Shown: positions 46,067 through 59,347, counted from the stretch's first letter. The stretch: DNA of 64,000 bases from Diphasiastrum complanatum (GCA_029204225.1 CM055095.1:11623506-11687505), one strand, 5' to 3'. The notes: a model not told the origin generated them from the letters alone. Made by a program: numbers and translations.

Positions 46067-49000
46067 TGTTAGTCGATATTTCCGCACAGAAAATAGGGCT
46101 AATATTGAGGTTTAAGTTTGCAATAATTGAAAAAACTGGCATGTAAAGCCCGGTTATTAGAGAAAAATCGGCACAAATTTGGCTTAGGTTTGGGTTCCAG
46201 CCCGTCCTAAAGTGGCTAGACACAGTTTAAAAGTAAGAAACTGACTTTCAAAAAAATTGTCAAAAATATTTTGTGGTCAATTTCTGTAAAGACCGAGCAA
46301 GAGTGCCGGTACACCTAGAATTGGGTCTCAGTCCGCCCTAAATGAGGCTAGAGCAAATTTTGCGGACTTAGAAGTGGCCGAAAAATATTTTACGGCTTTT
46401 CAAAAAAATGGCCAGTTGTAAAAAATAGCCGGTATGACCGTGCTAAAATCTCACCATGAACTAAGTCCATTTTTACTAATATATGATCACTCAGTGTATT
46501 TTTCAGGGAAACCATGTTGTCGTGGAGCCCTAGTCATGAATGCCGAAAAAGTCAACCACAGAAGCAAAAAATCGAGAAAGAAAAGTTTCGGGTAAAAACG
46601 GGATCGGGAAATATGGATTCAGTATCAAGGAGTCACAGAACCCCTAACGGCAAAGTTTGGACAATTTATGGGCAATTAACGAAATGTGTGGGCCAAGTGG
46701 TTACCCAACAGGCCAAAAACCTAGACAAATGAGCAGTAGGCGCACGACCCTTGAAAAAACGAAGAAAGGCCAAAAACGAAGGTACCCAAAGAAAAAATGA
46801 AGGTCGCCTACTAGAAATAGGGGTTGAAAAAGGGCCTCACCCAAAATTTGGATAATAAATGCCAAAACACCTTGGAGGCTATAAAAATTGGGAGGTACAC
46901 CCACTAGCCATTGACATTTTGGGCTTCTAGGATGTACAAAAGGGGAAACTTGAATGGCCTCCCTAGCCTTTGAGAAAAATGGCATCTTGGCTAGTTTTGG
47001 AAGAGAGCCTTGAATGCACCACTCCCCCACTCTCTTATGGAGGCCACTAGGTGTACTATCAAGTCGGTTAAGGACAAATGGCAAAGAGGGCTTGAAGGGC
47101 ATGAAAATTGGCAAAGTCTCATTTTGAAGGGGGACACTTGGGATTTACTATAAAGGGAGGCAACTCTTTGTGTTAAGAGATAGTTGATTCATAGTTGGAT
47201 GATAGTTGGATATAGTTGGATGATGATGTGATGTTGATATTTGCTAAGTTGAGAGTGAGAAGTCATTTGAGTTGGAAGTCATGTTGGTTGAGAGTCTTTT
47301 AAAGTGTTGGAAAAGAGTTATGAGTTGGAGTGTTGTTATCTTGTTCTAGTTCCATTCTCGTGTCTTGTATTGTGGGAGTTTTAAGTTGCTCAATGCTAGT
47401 TGTTTTGTGAGAATGTTACAGGTTGATTCCACTTTGTGCATTGTTGTGTGAAAGTGATGTGAGTTGTGTTGTATTGTTGTTAGTAATGCTATGTTCGAGG
47501 ATGGATGGGGAGTTTCAAGGATGAACGATGATTGTATATGGTGATCGTTTGAAGTGACTGTGGATTGCAATCTCTTACTCATGGTGTTGGATGGTGCTAC
47601 CTCCATAGTTAGCAATGCTTGTTTATTTGCTAGTTGTTTGAAGAGTCATTGTTGGGTGGAAGTTGCTTGATTGCTTGAGGTGATCGTCTTTGCTCAATGA
47701 AAAATCGACTAATTACAGTAAACCAAGTGTGAAATCGGAATTGATCAAGTATATAAACCTCTATTCACTTTTGGCCTACAAAAGATCCAATCTACATACG
47801 CAAAAATGGAGATTTTTGAGTAGAAATCAATCTAGCATGCTCTAGCATTTGTAACTCCTCAAATCTTTAATAAATGTGGCTGATCCTCTCATAAGAAACA
47901 CAAGAGCTCCCATACCATGTAAAGGATTTCAGATCATTCAAGTTCCAATCCATGTCCCTAATCTTTGGTTACAATAAGGAGCAAACCAACAATCCTGCAC
48001 TTGAAGATTCTTGCTTCAAGAAGGAATAATGATATTGCCTTGTTGAGTGAATGAGGTTGTGACGATTTGATAGATGATCTAGGTTGAGAGTTGATGGTAG
48101 TATATGGATCGCTTTGAGTGTGAGAGGCTTAGTGGGAAACGTATGGGTGTTTGGCTTGCATGGTTTCTTTAAAGTAAACGTGCATTATGTCACTTGGAGT
48201 TTTGGATGAGTGAATGGCGTTGTGGCAAATACAAGAGGATGATGTTCAAAAGGCCATTCCTCTGTTGACAGTAACCTCTTTGGTAATCCACCAATGAATT
48301 CGTGATAGACATATCATTGGTTATCTATCTTAGATAGGGAACACCTTACATGAAAGATTGCTACATATGGTGAGCAATGAGGTCTACAAGAGGCATCTAT
48401 ACCTTGCCACAGGACTATGGATATCTTTCATAGTTTGCCTGTGTTTTGCCACAGGCTGGTGTGTATCATTTTCCCTACAGATCCTCCCTACCCTGCCTAC
48501 GTTTTTTCAGGCCTTGTCTGGGTGTAAACCCTGGTTACAGCTCTCTAGCAGATCTATTGCGGCCCTCTAAGTTGTGTCTGCAACCCTAACATCTCGTTTA
48601 TGCCCTCATCTCTCTGTTTGTGGCATGGATTCAGACCTGTTGTGGCCTCCACAGGCTACCTGCGGCCTTGAATCTCTGTGTACGGCCCTCTGTCAAGCCT
48701 GCCTGTGGATTTTTTGACCTGCCCTGCCTATCTACGACCCTATGTCAAGCCTGCCTACGGAGTGGGCTACCTGTCTGCCTGCGGCCTACCACCTCATCTG
48801 CCATGTGATTTATGGCCATGTCTACACTTTCTGTAGAAACACAGACCTGCAATCTGTTTCTGCGTATTCACTGCTGATAGGAAGAGCCCATCTCAGAATT
48901 TTAGTTGTTCATTCTGCTATCTTCCATCACATCATAGACAGAGAATTCCATTCCTTCATAGAGGATGAAAGATCAATTGGCTCTTGCAGCCATCGTTGAT

Positions 49001-49231
49001 TGTGTGAAAAATCGAATCACATATCCTCTACAATTCTGACAGTACATTAATTGTCCATGAATGTTGGTTCACTATCCTAATCATCGGTCATCTAAGTTTC
49101 ATTGTTAAGTTCTGACGTTGTTGTAAATCACATTTTTGGAGGGCCGAAAGGACATTTATGAAGAAAGCCATGCGAGACAGCAAAGGTAAACGATCTAGAT
49201 TTTGAGACATTCATGACTAGGGTGTCCCCGA
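46067..49231 (+). repeat. Left copy of a ~3 kb repeat (LTR-like), plus orientation
   Basis: It starts TGTTAGTCGATATTT at 46067 and ends near GACTAGGGTGTCCCCGACA (49231). Nearly its whole length matches the inverse complement of 54437-57226, apart from a 300 bp insertion at 47701-47999. It holds the inverted words CCCTAGTCATGAATG at ~46531 and CATTCATGACTAGGG at ~49206. Minus-strand frames at 46701-47114 and 47346-47615 recur in the right copy, but their composition is not convincing protein. It may be a solo LTR of the gypsy family whose gag lies at 52490-54419. Confidence 0.75.
47701..47999 (-). mobile_element. Insertion in the left repeat copy: piece of the 7476-10405 family
   Basis: The right repeat copy lacks these bases. 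47772-47999 matches 9612-9850: leader, decayed primer-binding site (AGCTCCCATACCATG) and the edge of the 5' LTR, in the same minus orientation. 47701-47771 is not accounted for. Confidence 0.7.
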
Positions 49232-51852
49232 CATTCGGCTACCTACACGAACATTGAGGTATGACGGTTTAAATCTTTGACCTCGTATTTATTGGTTTTT
49301 CGTTAGTATGGACTCATAATCATTCGCTTGAAATGGAAATTTTGTTTGTTTGAGTTCAGTACTCAAATTATCTAACTAGTGAACACACTGTCATAGACTA
49401 TGGGTCCATTGTGCATTGTAGTGAATCATACTAAATTTTTTAGAACCAAAGCTGTAGTATGCCGGTGTGAAGTGTTTCAGGAAGTAGGCACTCCAAAGAT
49501 TCTGTACTTGCTATTGTTTTGACATGATGAAATCGGTTGTGACTTTGGCCGGATAGGTTAAGTACCTATTGAGGTTTTCCTTTTACTCCATGCGTCATCT
49601 AGGGTATCAGTATTTACGCCGTAATTGTTTTTTATGAATGATTTGAACTAGAATGATAATGGAATTGTTTTTTGTTAGGTAAGAGGGGAGGAGACAATCG
49701 GTTCATGAGTTGAATTGTACTTTTGGTGAGGAATTGCTTCTTCATTTTAAAGTTAAAACAATGTTCTACTAGTAGATCATACATTGCTAGTAGTGGAGCC
49801 TGTGTTTTTTCATAGTAACTGCATGTGGTTGTTGGTCGGTCTATAAACTAGTTGACATACAACATGATTGATAAGTTGTGAAAATCGTTGAGTTGGAATC
49901 GTTTGTTCGTCATTTATGAAGCGTATTAATTGGACCCGACCTCTGTGAAGCACCAGAGCAGGCCGTCCACCATCCGCGATTGAAAAACACCACCTTGATT
50001 AAAGCATCGCACTAGTCACACCCGCCGTCGGTACTGTCTAGCGAAGTACCTAGACCCGACGGTCGGCGAAAATACCCCCGCTTAGCAAACAAAGCGGTGC
50101 GTATAACTTGCACTCCACGAGCACATCATAGACAGTAAATCGGTTTCCAGCCCATGTAAAATTTTTGCTAACTGTAAGTCGAATTCAATGGGGAAAGAGA
50201 TATTAGCAAGATCCTAACGCGAATTAGTGATCAAAAGTTCTACGGAACTAGGACCCTAGAAAGCTAGTGAATCATTGCTTCAAAAGTACTAGCACCCCCT
50301 CCTTACAGTCATATTTTTGAGAGTCTGGAATACTGTCATTGGCTCGGGAGCACGGGGTAACAGAGAAGCCCCCAGGATTGGATGTGGCAGATATATTAAC
50401 CAAGGATGAAAACTTATGGAGCATTCTACTGGCAATCCAATTCTTAACAGAATGACTTGTAAATTATGATATACACCAAGTAACTCAATACTTAGAAAAA
50501 CGATACAGAGCACATTTCAGACAATAGCAAATGTGATTAGGTCAAGCACTTGGCACAATATTTTGAAAATTTCAGATACACATACATAGAAAATTATTCA
50601 AGGAACAAAGGTGTAAAAGATACTATAGAGAGATTCATCCCATAAAAGGTTTGAAAGCCTTGTTTTCTCCTGGGCTGTTAGACGTTCGTGCGGTAGATTA
50701 TATCAATTCATTGCCCGCATATCTCAGGGTTTTCCATACATTTTAACCAGCTGATCTGCTTCATCTAACCATAAATCAGATTTCTCCACTCCAGAAAATC
50801 TTGGTCTTGTCATTCTCTCTCGGCTAGCGGGCTTTACAATCTTCTCGAGGCGGGTTTTTTGCAAAGCAATTTTAGAAACAAGGTTAAGTTTTCTTCCACC
50901 CTTTCTCCTATTTCTAACTCTAGTAACCATTTCATTTTTAGGAGACAAATGATGGGTTAGATCTGCAAATAATTCCTCAGATTGTCACCGACAGGCTCGT
51001 GATTAGATTCTTTCCAATTATCATGCCATGAATGTATATCTCTATTCTGAGGAGTAAGAATTTGCTCACTTGATGCAACATTGTTCTCTTTTCTGATAAC
51101 ATAGTGACTAGCATGAGGCTCTGGAGAATGTAAGACTCACAGCTAGGCTTTTCATAAGGGGACTCAAGAATAGTTGCGAAGCTTTCTCTGAAACTTTGTT
51201 CCAAGGTGGCAGTAGCATTTGCAAGGTTTCTAAGTAATGGTGTTGGAAGGGTTGATTACTGCAGCTTGCAGATGCAGAGATTTTCTTCTAATTTTTGATG
51301 TTTTTTTGTGTCTCTCCTCTCTATTTCCTACCAAACCCTTGTCTGCTTCAAGCTTGACCTCCTCGGGATGTGAACAAAAACAAATGGCATCTGTACTAGG
51401 CCCCGAATGACTTATTTTCACAGCATGCACACCTTATGCAGAAGAAAGTGGAGATAATAAAATGCTATCTACTGTATTCCCAGACTTGAAGGTTTACCAA
51501 ACCCTAGACTTTTGATAGTCAAGCCCCTTCCAAAGCTTAACGTCTTCTGATAAGGGCTTGTTCTTGTTTCCATTACCACTAGTTTATCCATGGCGGTCAC
51601 GTCCAAATTTCCAGCCACAGGTTAGACTTAGAATGTACTCTTTGGCTAAGATTAATCACATACGAAAGGAATTTTTACAGAGTTTCTCAAGAGCTGTTAA
51701 AATTAGTTCGCATGAATGCTATCTTTGTTGTAAAATACTTAAATGGTTGCATCAATTGTGACAAATGAATAATATCATAGATGGAAATAATCCAACATCC
51801 GCGAATAGCACTGATGTAGCACCAAAAAGGTGATTGTCAAACACACAAGGGG

Positions 51853-51961
51853 GCCGCAGGCCTTGAGCGGAGAGGGCGATGGTCGCGTCTCGTATGAGGA
51901 CATCTACAACATGCAGCCTTTCTTCGAACCTCGCTCGCTAATCAGGCGACTAGTTGGGTAA
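51853..51961 (+). pseudogene. Exon-like gene fragment
   Basis: After an acceptor-like ACACACAAG the frame reads GPQALSGEGDGRVSYEDIY and NMQPFFEPRSLIRRLVG up to a donor-like G/GTAAGC at 51961. GC content is well above the surroundings. It looks like one exon of a host gene, captured or the edge of a local gene, but no neighbouring exon was found. Confidence 0.3.
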
Positions 51962-52129
51962 GCTCTTATTGCTATTATGGTAGCAATATAGGGCTGTGAA
52001 TGAGGAAACAATAGGATACTAGCAACGAAATGATCAAGAGAAAACTGCATGTTCTCTCATTTCGGGCAATTCAAGAGGAGCGTGAATCAAGAAACCAAAC
52101 AACCATCAAGCAATCGGATTGAACTGTTG

Positions 52130-52285
52130 CAATCTGGGAAATGGATAAGGAACCACAGACGAAGCTGTAATCTGACAAATGGGATAACGAACTGCAGGTT
52201 AAGTTGCAATCTTACAAATGGATCATAAACTGCAGATTAAGCTGCAATCTGACAAATGGGATAATGAACTGCAGATTACCTAGAA
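52130..52285. repeat. Tandem repeat, about 45 bp, three to four copies
   Basis: The unit AATCTGACAAATGGGATAAT with GAACTGCAGATTAAGCTGC is repeated with small changes from 52130 to 52285. Confidence 0.75.
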
Positions 52286-52489
52286 ACAGTGGGATGCAGT
52301 ACAACCACCACTCTGAGAAAGACAAGTCACGTGAAAATGGAATACGAAAACCCAAAATCAAAAATCAATATTGGCTCCTCTGCATTGTTATCGTCGTCCT
52401 CATCAGGAGGTACAACTTGATCCATTTGATTGCTAAATATCGTTGGTAATGCCTCCTCAGACTTAGTGGCCTTCCCAAGACTCACCTAT

Positions 52490-54419
52490 TGATTACACCC
52501 TTCCATCCACTCTTTCCTAGGTGGGTCTGTCCGTAACTCTCTCCGAGTTACCGTCAGCACGCTTGCCCTAGTCCTCTCAGGGATGAGTGTTCCTATTGGG
52601 TGTGTTAGGGGACTATTGTCGTTGGTCTCAACTCGTCTATCCTGTGAGGTATTCTCATGATATCTAGACCACAGGTTTATATTCTTACTAGTCTGGGCTT
52701 CTTGATTGGCTAGCCCATAACGGTGTAAATTTGACCCACTCCCCTGTGTCCCTCTATAATCCTCCACAAAGTTAGGTAATAACTCAACGCTACTTGGCAC
52801 TCATTCTTCCTCAGCACATTCTGCTTCGAAAAACTTTGAGGGCCCAATCCTCTCGTAAGTGTCATGTGGTAGTCCTATATGATATTATTCTCTCATTCTT
52901 GGCAACTCGCGCCCTAGTGTCTGTCGGCTACTATTTAGCATCAGATTTCTCATGGCCTGACATTCACGTGTGGTGATGTCTGCTTCCTCTACCAATGTGG
53001 CTCTAGCTATCGCCTCTTCCAATGATGAGACTCTAGATTGGCATACCACTAGCTGGGTATTACTCGACAGTCCTCTCAAAAAGCTATCAAGTAGTAGCTG
53101 CGGAGGTAATACCATTGTAAAACTTAGGTCCAGCTGGTGCACTAATCCTCCAAATCGTCTAGCATATCGATGCATAGTTTCTAGGTTGTATGGTAGATAG
53201 GGCAAATATCAAACTATCTAGATTATAAGTGCCTCTGAATTCTCTAAAAAATTCTTGATAGTACTCCTCCAGTGTGCTGATAGAAGCTTTAGGTAGAGTA
53301 TGGTACCATCTCCTGGCTGTTCCTACCAAAGTAGTGGTGAACAACATCATCTGATGCGCAGGACTCACCCTATTCACGAGCATTAGTGTTTCAAAATCCT
53401 CGACATGCTCATGGGCATTTTCATCCTCGTTCCCGTGAAATTGCAGTAGGAGACCTACTATTTCAGGTATCCCCCCAATGTCATCTGGGACAACTATTGG
53501 CTCAGTGACCCTCCTTACTCTCGAAGTGATAGGAGTAGGGCTAGGTGTTGGCACAGTCGGGTGAGCTATGGGCAGATCATCATTCTCATCTAAAATTTCT
53601 TCCACAACAATCTTCTTGTCATGGTTGGTCTCAATCGAATTTAAGTTCAATTCAATCTTACTCTCTGCCATTGACTCAAAGCTTGGGTCCTCCCATATGA
53701 CTTCTTCCTCAAGTCCTTCATCCGAGTTTGATTGAACTTTGCTTTCAGACGTGGCTTTCCACTCAGATACTGTGTCCTCCTCCTCTGGAGTTGGCTCCAT
53801 TTCATATTTCGACATGGTCTCCCACTCCGATCCATCACTATAGCTCTCAACTGAATTAAGCATCTCCTCCTCACTGTCATAATGTGTTGAGGGCTCACCT
53901 ATCTCTACTTCTATCCTCATGATCTTCAAGGAAAGTTATGTTCATGAGCTCTTGTGGTGGCTGTTCCTGAGTGTCAACTACTTTTGGGAGTACGGGAGGT
54001 GCATCTTCTGCTAAACTCTTGCTATCTGCGGCTAGACATGGTTCTCTAGGCAATAGACTAGCCTCTTGTAATGAAATTTCTATAGCCAGGTCTAGTTCTG
54101 CGAACAAGAATCCTCCTAGCTCTAGTTGTGGTCCTTCGGGCTCTAGTTGAGATTTGATCAAGAGGTCTTCTAGTATGACGTGCTTGTCTTCCGAGTCTAT
54201 GTCTAGCCCTATCAATGTAAGGTCTTCTCTTCCATATCCTTCCTGATCAAGGGCCTCTAAAAACGCATCAATGGCACTAGTAAGTCCTTCTTCGGTCATT
54301 ACCTCTAGTGTATCCATCGATATATCAGGCTCATAGAGCATTTTCTTCTCCTCTAATTCTGGAGGAGGCATTTCATCCTCACCTGCCAAGTGGATGCTTG
54401 TGCCTAGGAAAAGTCCCAA
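52490..54419 (-). mobile_element. Ty3/gypsy gag region
   Basis: An acidic N-terminal frame (54419-53895: MGLFLGTSIHLAGEDEMPPP onward) runs with a frame change into 53929-53159. The second frame is Glu/Ser-rich, then a retrotransposon gag domain: EHVEDFETLMLVNRVSP, LVGTARRWYHTLPKASI, EYYQEFFREFRGTYNL. After another shift 53205-52885 continues: MHRYARRFGGLVHQLDL, LDSFLRGLSSNTQLVV, VSSLEEAIARATLVEEAD. No zinc knuckle or pol follows, so pol is deleted. The right ~3 kb repeat (54437-57226) ends 18 bp before the first frame and is in the position of its 5' LTR; TGGCGAGAG right after that edge may be the primer-binding site. Confidence 0.8.
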
Positions 54420-54436
54420 AGCGTCTCTCGCCAGGA

Positions 54437-57226
54437 TACCCTAGTCATGAATGTCTCAAAATCCTGATCGTTTTACCTTTGCTGTCTCGCATGGCTTTCT
54501 TCATAAATGTCCTTTTGGCCCTCCGAAAATGTGGTTGACAGCAACGTCAGAACTTAACCGTGAAACTTAGATGACCGCTGATTAGGATAGTGAACCAACA
54601 TTCAGGGACAATCAATGTACTGTCAGAACTGTAGAGGATATGTGATTCGATGTTTCACACAGTCAACGATGGCTAGAAAGGAGCCAATTGATCTTTCATC
54701 CTCTGTGAAGGAATGGAATTCTCTGTCTTTGATGTGATGGTAGATAGCACAATGAACAACTGAAATTCTGAGATGGACTCTTCCTATCAGTAGTGAATAG
54801 GCAGAAACAAATCGTAGGTCTGTGTTTCTACAGATAGTGCAGACATGGCCATAGATCACATATGGCAGATGAGGTGGTAGGCCACAGGCAGCCCACAAAA
54901 AATCCGCAGGCAAGCTTGACAGAGGGTCGCAGACAAACAGGGCAAGTCAAAAAATCCGCAAGCAGGCTTGACAGAGGGCCGTAGACAAAGATTCAGGGCC
55001 ACATGTAGCCTGTGGAGGCCACAACAGGTCTGAATCCATGCCACAAATAGAGAGATGAGGGCATAAACAAGATGTTAGGGTTGCAGACACAGCTTAGAGT
55101 AGCGAGGATCTGTAGGGAAAATGATGACACACCAGCCTATGGCAAAACACAAGAAAACTATGAAAGATATCCATAGTCCTGTGGCAAGGTATAGATGCCT
55201 CTTGTAGACCTCATTGCTCACCATATGTAGCAATCTTTCATGTAAGGTGTTCCCTATCGAAGATAGATAACCAATGATATGTCTATCATGAATTCATTGG
55301 TGGATTACCAAAGAGGTTACTGTCAACAGAGGAATGGCCTTTTGAACATCATCCTCTTGTATTTGCCACAACACCATTCACTCATCCAAAACTCCAAGTG
55401 ATAGAATGCACATTTACTTTAAAGAAACCATGCAAGCCAAACACCCATACGTTTCCCACTAAGCCTCTCACACTCAAAGTGATCCATATACTACCATCAA
55501 CTCTCAACCAGATCCTCTATCAAATCCTCACAACCTAATTCACTCAACAAGGCAATATCATTATTCCTTCATGAAGCAAGAATCTTCAAGCATTCATTGA
55601 TCAAAGACGATCACCTCAAGCAATCAAGCAACTTCCACCCAACAATGACTCTTCAAACAACTAACAAATAAGCAAGCATTGCTAACTATGGAGGTAGCAC
55701 CATCCAACACCATGAGCAAGAGATTGCAATCCACAGTCACTTCAAACGATCACCATATACAATTATCGTTCATCCTTGAAACTCTCCATCCATCCTCAAA
55801 CATAGCATTACTAACAACAATACAACACAACTCACATCACTTTCACACAACAATGCACAAAGTGGAATCAACTTGTAACATTCTCACAAAACAACTAGCA
55901 TTGAGCAACTTAAAACTCCCACAATACAAGATACGAGAATGGAACTAGAACAAGATAACAACACTCCAACTCATAACTCTTTTCCAACACTTTAAAAGAC
56001 TCTCAACCAACATGACTTCCAACTCAAATGACTTCTCACTCTCAACTTAGCAAATATCAACATCACATCATCATCCAACTATATCCAACTATCATCCAAC
56101 TATGAATCAACTATCTCTTAACACAAAGAGTGGCCTCCCTTTATCGTAAATTCCAAGTTTCCCTTCAAAATGAGGCTTTGCCAATTTTCATGCCCTTCAA
56201 GCCCTCTTTGCCATTTGTCCTCAATCGATTTGATAGTACACCTAGTGGCTTCCATAAGAGAGTGGGGGAGTGGTGCATTCAAGGCTCTCTTCCAAAACTA
56301 GCCAAGATGCCATTTTTCTCAAAGGCTAGGGAGGCCATTCAAGTTTCCCCTTTTGTACATCCTAGAAGCCCAAAATGTCAATGGCTAGTGGGTGTACCTC
56401 CCAATTTTTATAGCCTCCAAGGTGTTTTGGCATTTATTATCCAAATTTTGGGTGAGGCCCTTTTTCAACCCCTATGTTTAGTAGGCGGCCTTCATTTTTT
56501 CTTTGAATACCTTCGTTTTTGGCCTTTCTTGGTTTTTTCAAGGGTCGTGCACCTACTGCTCATTTGTTTGGATTTTTGGCCTGTTGGGTAACCACTTGGC
56601 CCACACATTTCGTTAATTGCCCGTAAATTGCCCAAACTTTGCCGTTAGGGTTTCTGTGACTCCTTGATACCGAATCCATATTTCCCGGTCTCGTTTTTAC
56701 CTGAAACTTTTCTTTCTCGATTTTTTTCTTCTGTGGTTGACTTTTTCAGCATTCATGACTAGGGCTCCCACGACAACACGGTTTCCTTGAAAAATACACT
56801 AACTGATCTTATATTAGTAAAAATGGACTCAGTTCATGGTGAGATTTTAGCACGGTCATACCAGCTATTTTTTACAGCTGGCCATTTTTTTGAAAAGCCG
56901 TAAGATATTTACCGACCATTTCTAAGTCCTTAAAATTTGCTCTAGCCTCATTTAGGATGGGCTAGGACCCAATTCTAGATGGACCGGCACTCTTGCTCGG
57001 TTTGTACAAAAATTGACCACAAAATATTTTTGACGGTTTTTTCAAGAGTCAGGTTCTTACTTTTAAACTGTGTCTAGCCACTTTAGGACGGGCTGGGACC
57101 CAGACCTAAGGCAAATTTGTGCTGATTTTTCTCTAATAACCGGGCTTTACATGCCGATTTTTTTAATTATTGCAAACTTAAACTTCAATATTAGCCCGAT
57201 TTTCCATGCAAAAATATCGGCTAACA
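54437..57226 (-). repeat. Right copy of the ~3 kb repeat, probable 5' LTR of the gypsy gag element
   Basis: On the minus strand it starts TGTTAGCCGATATTTTTGC at 57226 and ends about ATGACTAGGGTATCC at 54437. It is the inverse partner of 46067-49231. The end does not show a clean CA, so the exact limit is open. Confidence 0.7.
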
Positions 57227-58135
57227 ATACTATACTTTCAACAAGATATTAGAGCCAAATATAAGAGGATAGTTAATGATCAATGTACAATCCATTTCTA
57301 GCAAGTTTTGATGCTAGAAGCTAGTATTGAGAGGCTGACTTGAAATTGATTGATAGAGTGAAGATTTGTGAGCCAAATTTGGTCAGGGTCATGATGAGAA
57401 TGAAGGAAGGAATCGCAAAACTGTCGCAACCGCGATTCAACCATGACTCAATGCGATTCGGATGGAGTTCAGATGTGGTCACTGGACACTGCCAGCTGAA
57501 TCACTCATACAGTCCTCCAGAATGTAGTCAAGCACTATTGATCTACATTTATAAATAAATGTAGCATTCAACAAATACAACAAATGTGCGAAATTGAAAT
57601 GAATGGGAGAATCAGACATACGAATAATAGCATATACATTTGCAATCAAGATCATACATCATAAACTGACATGTACGCAATGGCTACATGATCATCTATT
57701 GATTTTTTTTTTGTTGCTTCAGGCACTGCATGCAGATCCACGCAGTGTGTTGGCATGGAAGAAATATGGTTCTCTCACGAGTAATCGTCTCGCTTTACTA
57801 GCGGACAGTTGGATCTACAGATCCTAGACAGAATTGTCTTCGCACGCAGGCGGACATGTATTCTATAATTTCGTCTTGATTGCTTACTAGAATTATCTGT
57901 ATGTCCTATATTTGTCAAGTATCATCCAGAAGTATATAGTCGCTCTATGTAACCTTAAGATTAGAGTGATTAAGCATCTACAACTAATCAAAAAATTACA
58001 AGAGTGGTAGATTAGCCACAATCTAAAGTATATCTGTTGACGTCATCCCATCAGGTCAGATATTTGTGATTATGGATACTTGCATGATCTTTGTTGGTAC
58101 TCCTTGGAGCGTGAGGGCAGGAGAAGGTTTCACGA
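57227..58135. other. Spacer with one exon-like stretch
   Basis: At 57723 an acceptor-like TTGTTGCTTCAG leads into ALHADPRSVLAWKKYGSLTS followed by NRLALLADSWIYRS and TAG (57825). It resembles the last exon of a plant gene, perhaps TPR-like, but no upstream exon is visible. Nothing else was supported. Confidence 0.3.
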
Positions 58136-58139
58136 TGTT

Positions 58140-59347
58140 AGTTTCATTTCCGTCGTCTACCTTTCTCGTACTGGACCGTAAAAGATTCTTGTGCCTGACT
58201 GCAAAAGATTTTCATTTGTGAATCTTTCGTGTTCGCAAATCGTTCATGTTCGTCTCTTTTGATAGAAACATTTTGTTTTTTCAGCTCCCTCTCAAAGCAT
58301 GATAGCTTTACGATCCCGAGACTGCTCCTCTGCCTCTCAAAGAGTCCGTTGTCCAGGGCTTTGTTGAAGATGTCAGCAATCATGTCTTTCGTTCTGATGA
58401 AGGTGGTCTGCAACATCTTCTTTTCAATTAGATCCCTGATCAAGTGGTACTTGATCGCAATGTGCTTCATTTTGGAATGAAACACGGGATCCTTCGTTAG
58501 ATGTATTGTAGAGGTGTTGTCCATCTGCAAGACTAGAGGCTCGTTACTTGTTTCGCCCAATTCGTCCAGGAACTGTCTTAGCCAGATTATCTCGCTGGCC
58601 ATCTTTGTTGTTGCAACATATTCTGCTTCACAAGATGACTGGGCCATGATGGTCTGCTTCTTGCTGACCCAGAGAACTGCTGCACCTGATGCGATGGTGC
58701 ATCCTCTTGAGATGCTTTTACAGTCGTCCTTGAGAGATGCCCAACTAGCATTGCTGTAGGAAAGAATCCTGAACCTGCATCGACACATATCCTGGGGGTT
58801 CACCCATGTAGACCTCTTCGTCTAATTTATCATGCAAGAAGGCTGTCTTCTCGTCCACAATGTGGATCTTGAGGTCATAAGTGCTGCATATGCAAATAAT
58901 AGACATAGAGACGAATGTTTGATGTCAGGAGAGAAGGTTTCAAAGTAGTCAATACCGTATCTCTGAGAGAATCCCTTCGCTACCAGTCTTGCCTTGTATT
59001 TCGTCACATTTCCATCTGGTCCATATTTGAGCTTGAAGACCCATTTGCATTTGACAGTCTTGCGCTTATGTGGTAATGGATCCAACGTCTATACTTGGTT
59101 TTTTGTCATGGACTCCATCTCTTCGTTCATGGCCTGGATCCATTTTTCCTTTTCTGGACTTTCAATCGCTTCTTCGAAAGTCTATGGTTTGCCACTGAAT
59201 CCGCAGAACTCTTCTGATGTGGAAGCTGAACTGCCTGACACATATCTTGCTGGTGCGCTTCATGGTCTTGTCGACCTTCTAGGAGAGGCTCCTGGGACAT
59301 CAATGCCTTTGCCCTTGTCTACTCTGCTCGGTCTGGAACCATCTTGG
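58140..59347 (-). mobile_element. Ty1/copia pol remnant (RT N-part and RNase H)
   Basis: From right to left: integrase C-part and linker (SRVDKGKGIDVPGASPRRST, TFEEAIESPEKEKWIQAMN), RT start (RKTVKCKWVFKLKYGPDGN, YKARLVAKGFSQRYGIDYFE), then a deletion of most of RT, then RNase H (SYSNASWASLKDDCKSISRG, AQSSCEAEYVATTKMASEI, FHSKMKHIAIKYHLIRDLIE) to a full C-terminus. The open 219-codon frame at 58803-58144 is the best preserved part. The element is cut at 59347 by the LTR element that starts at 59348. Confidence 0.85.

Larger units (their letters stand above)
49232..52480. other. Spacer with coding-like fragments
   Basis: Minus-strand frames at 51430-51230 (MHAVKISHSGPSTDAICFC), 51204-50977 and 50948-50724 (VTRVRNRRKGGRKLNL, MTRPRFSGVEKSDLWLDEAD) have natural composition and could be parts of one decayed gene, but I do not recognise it. 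49920-50110 is GC-rich with CCGACGG words. Nothing else was supported. Confidence 0.35.

Noticed and set aside
46701-47114. Minus-strand frame MPIFMPFKPSLPF shared by both ~3 kb repeat copies
   Set aside because: It recurs only because the arms are duplicates; composition is hydrophobic and unconvincing, and it lies in LTR-like DNA.
48358-48999. Cys/Leu-rich frames on the plus strand
   Set aside because: They lie in the repeat arm, overlap each other, and reflect CTGCCTGCGG word repeats.
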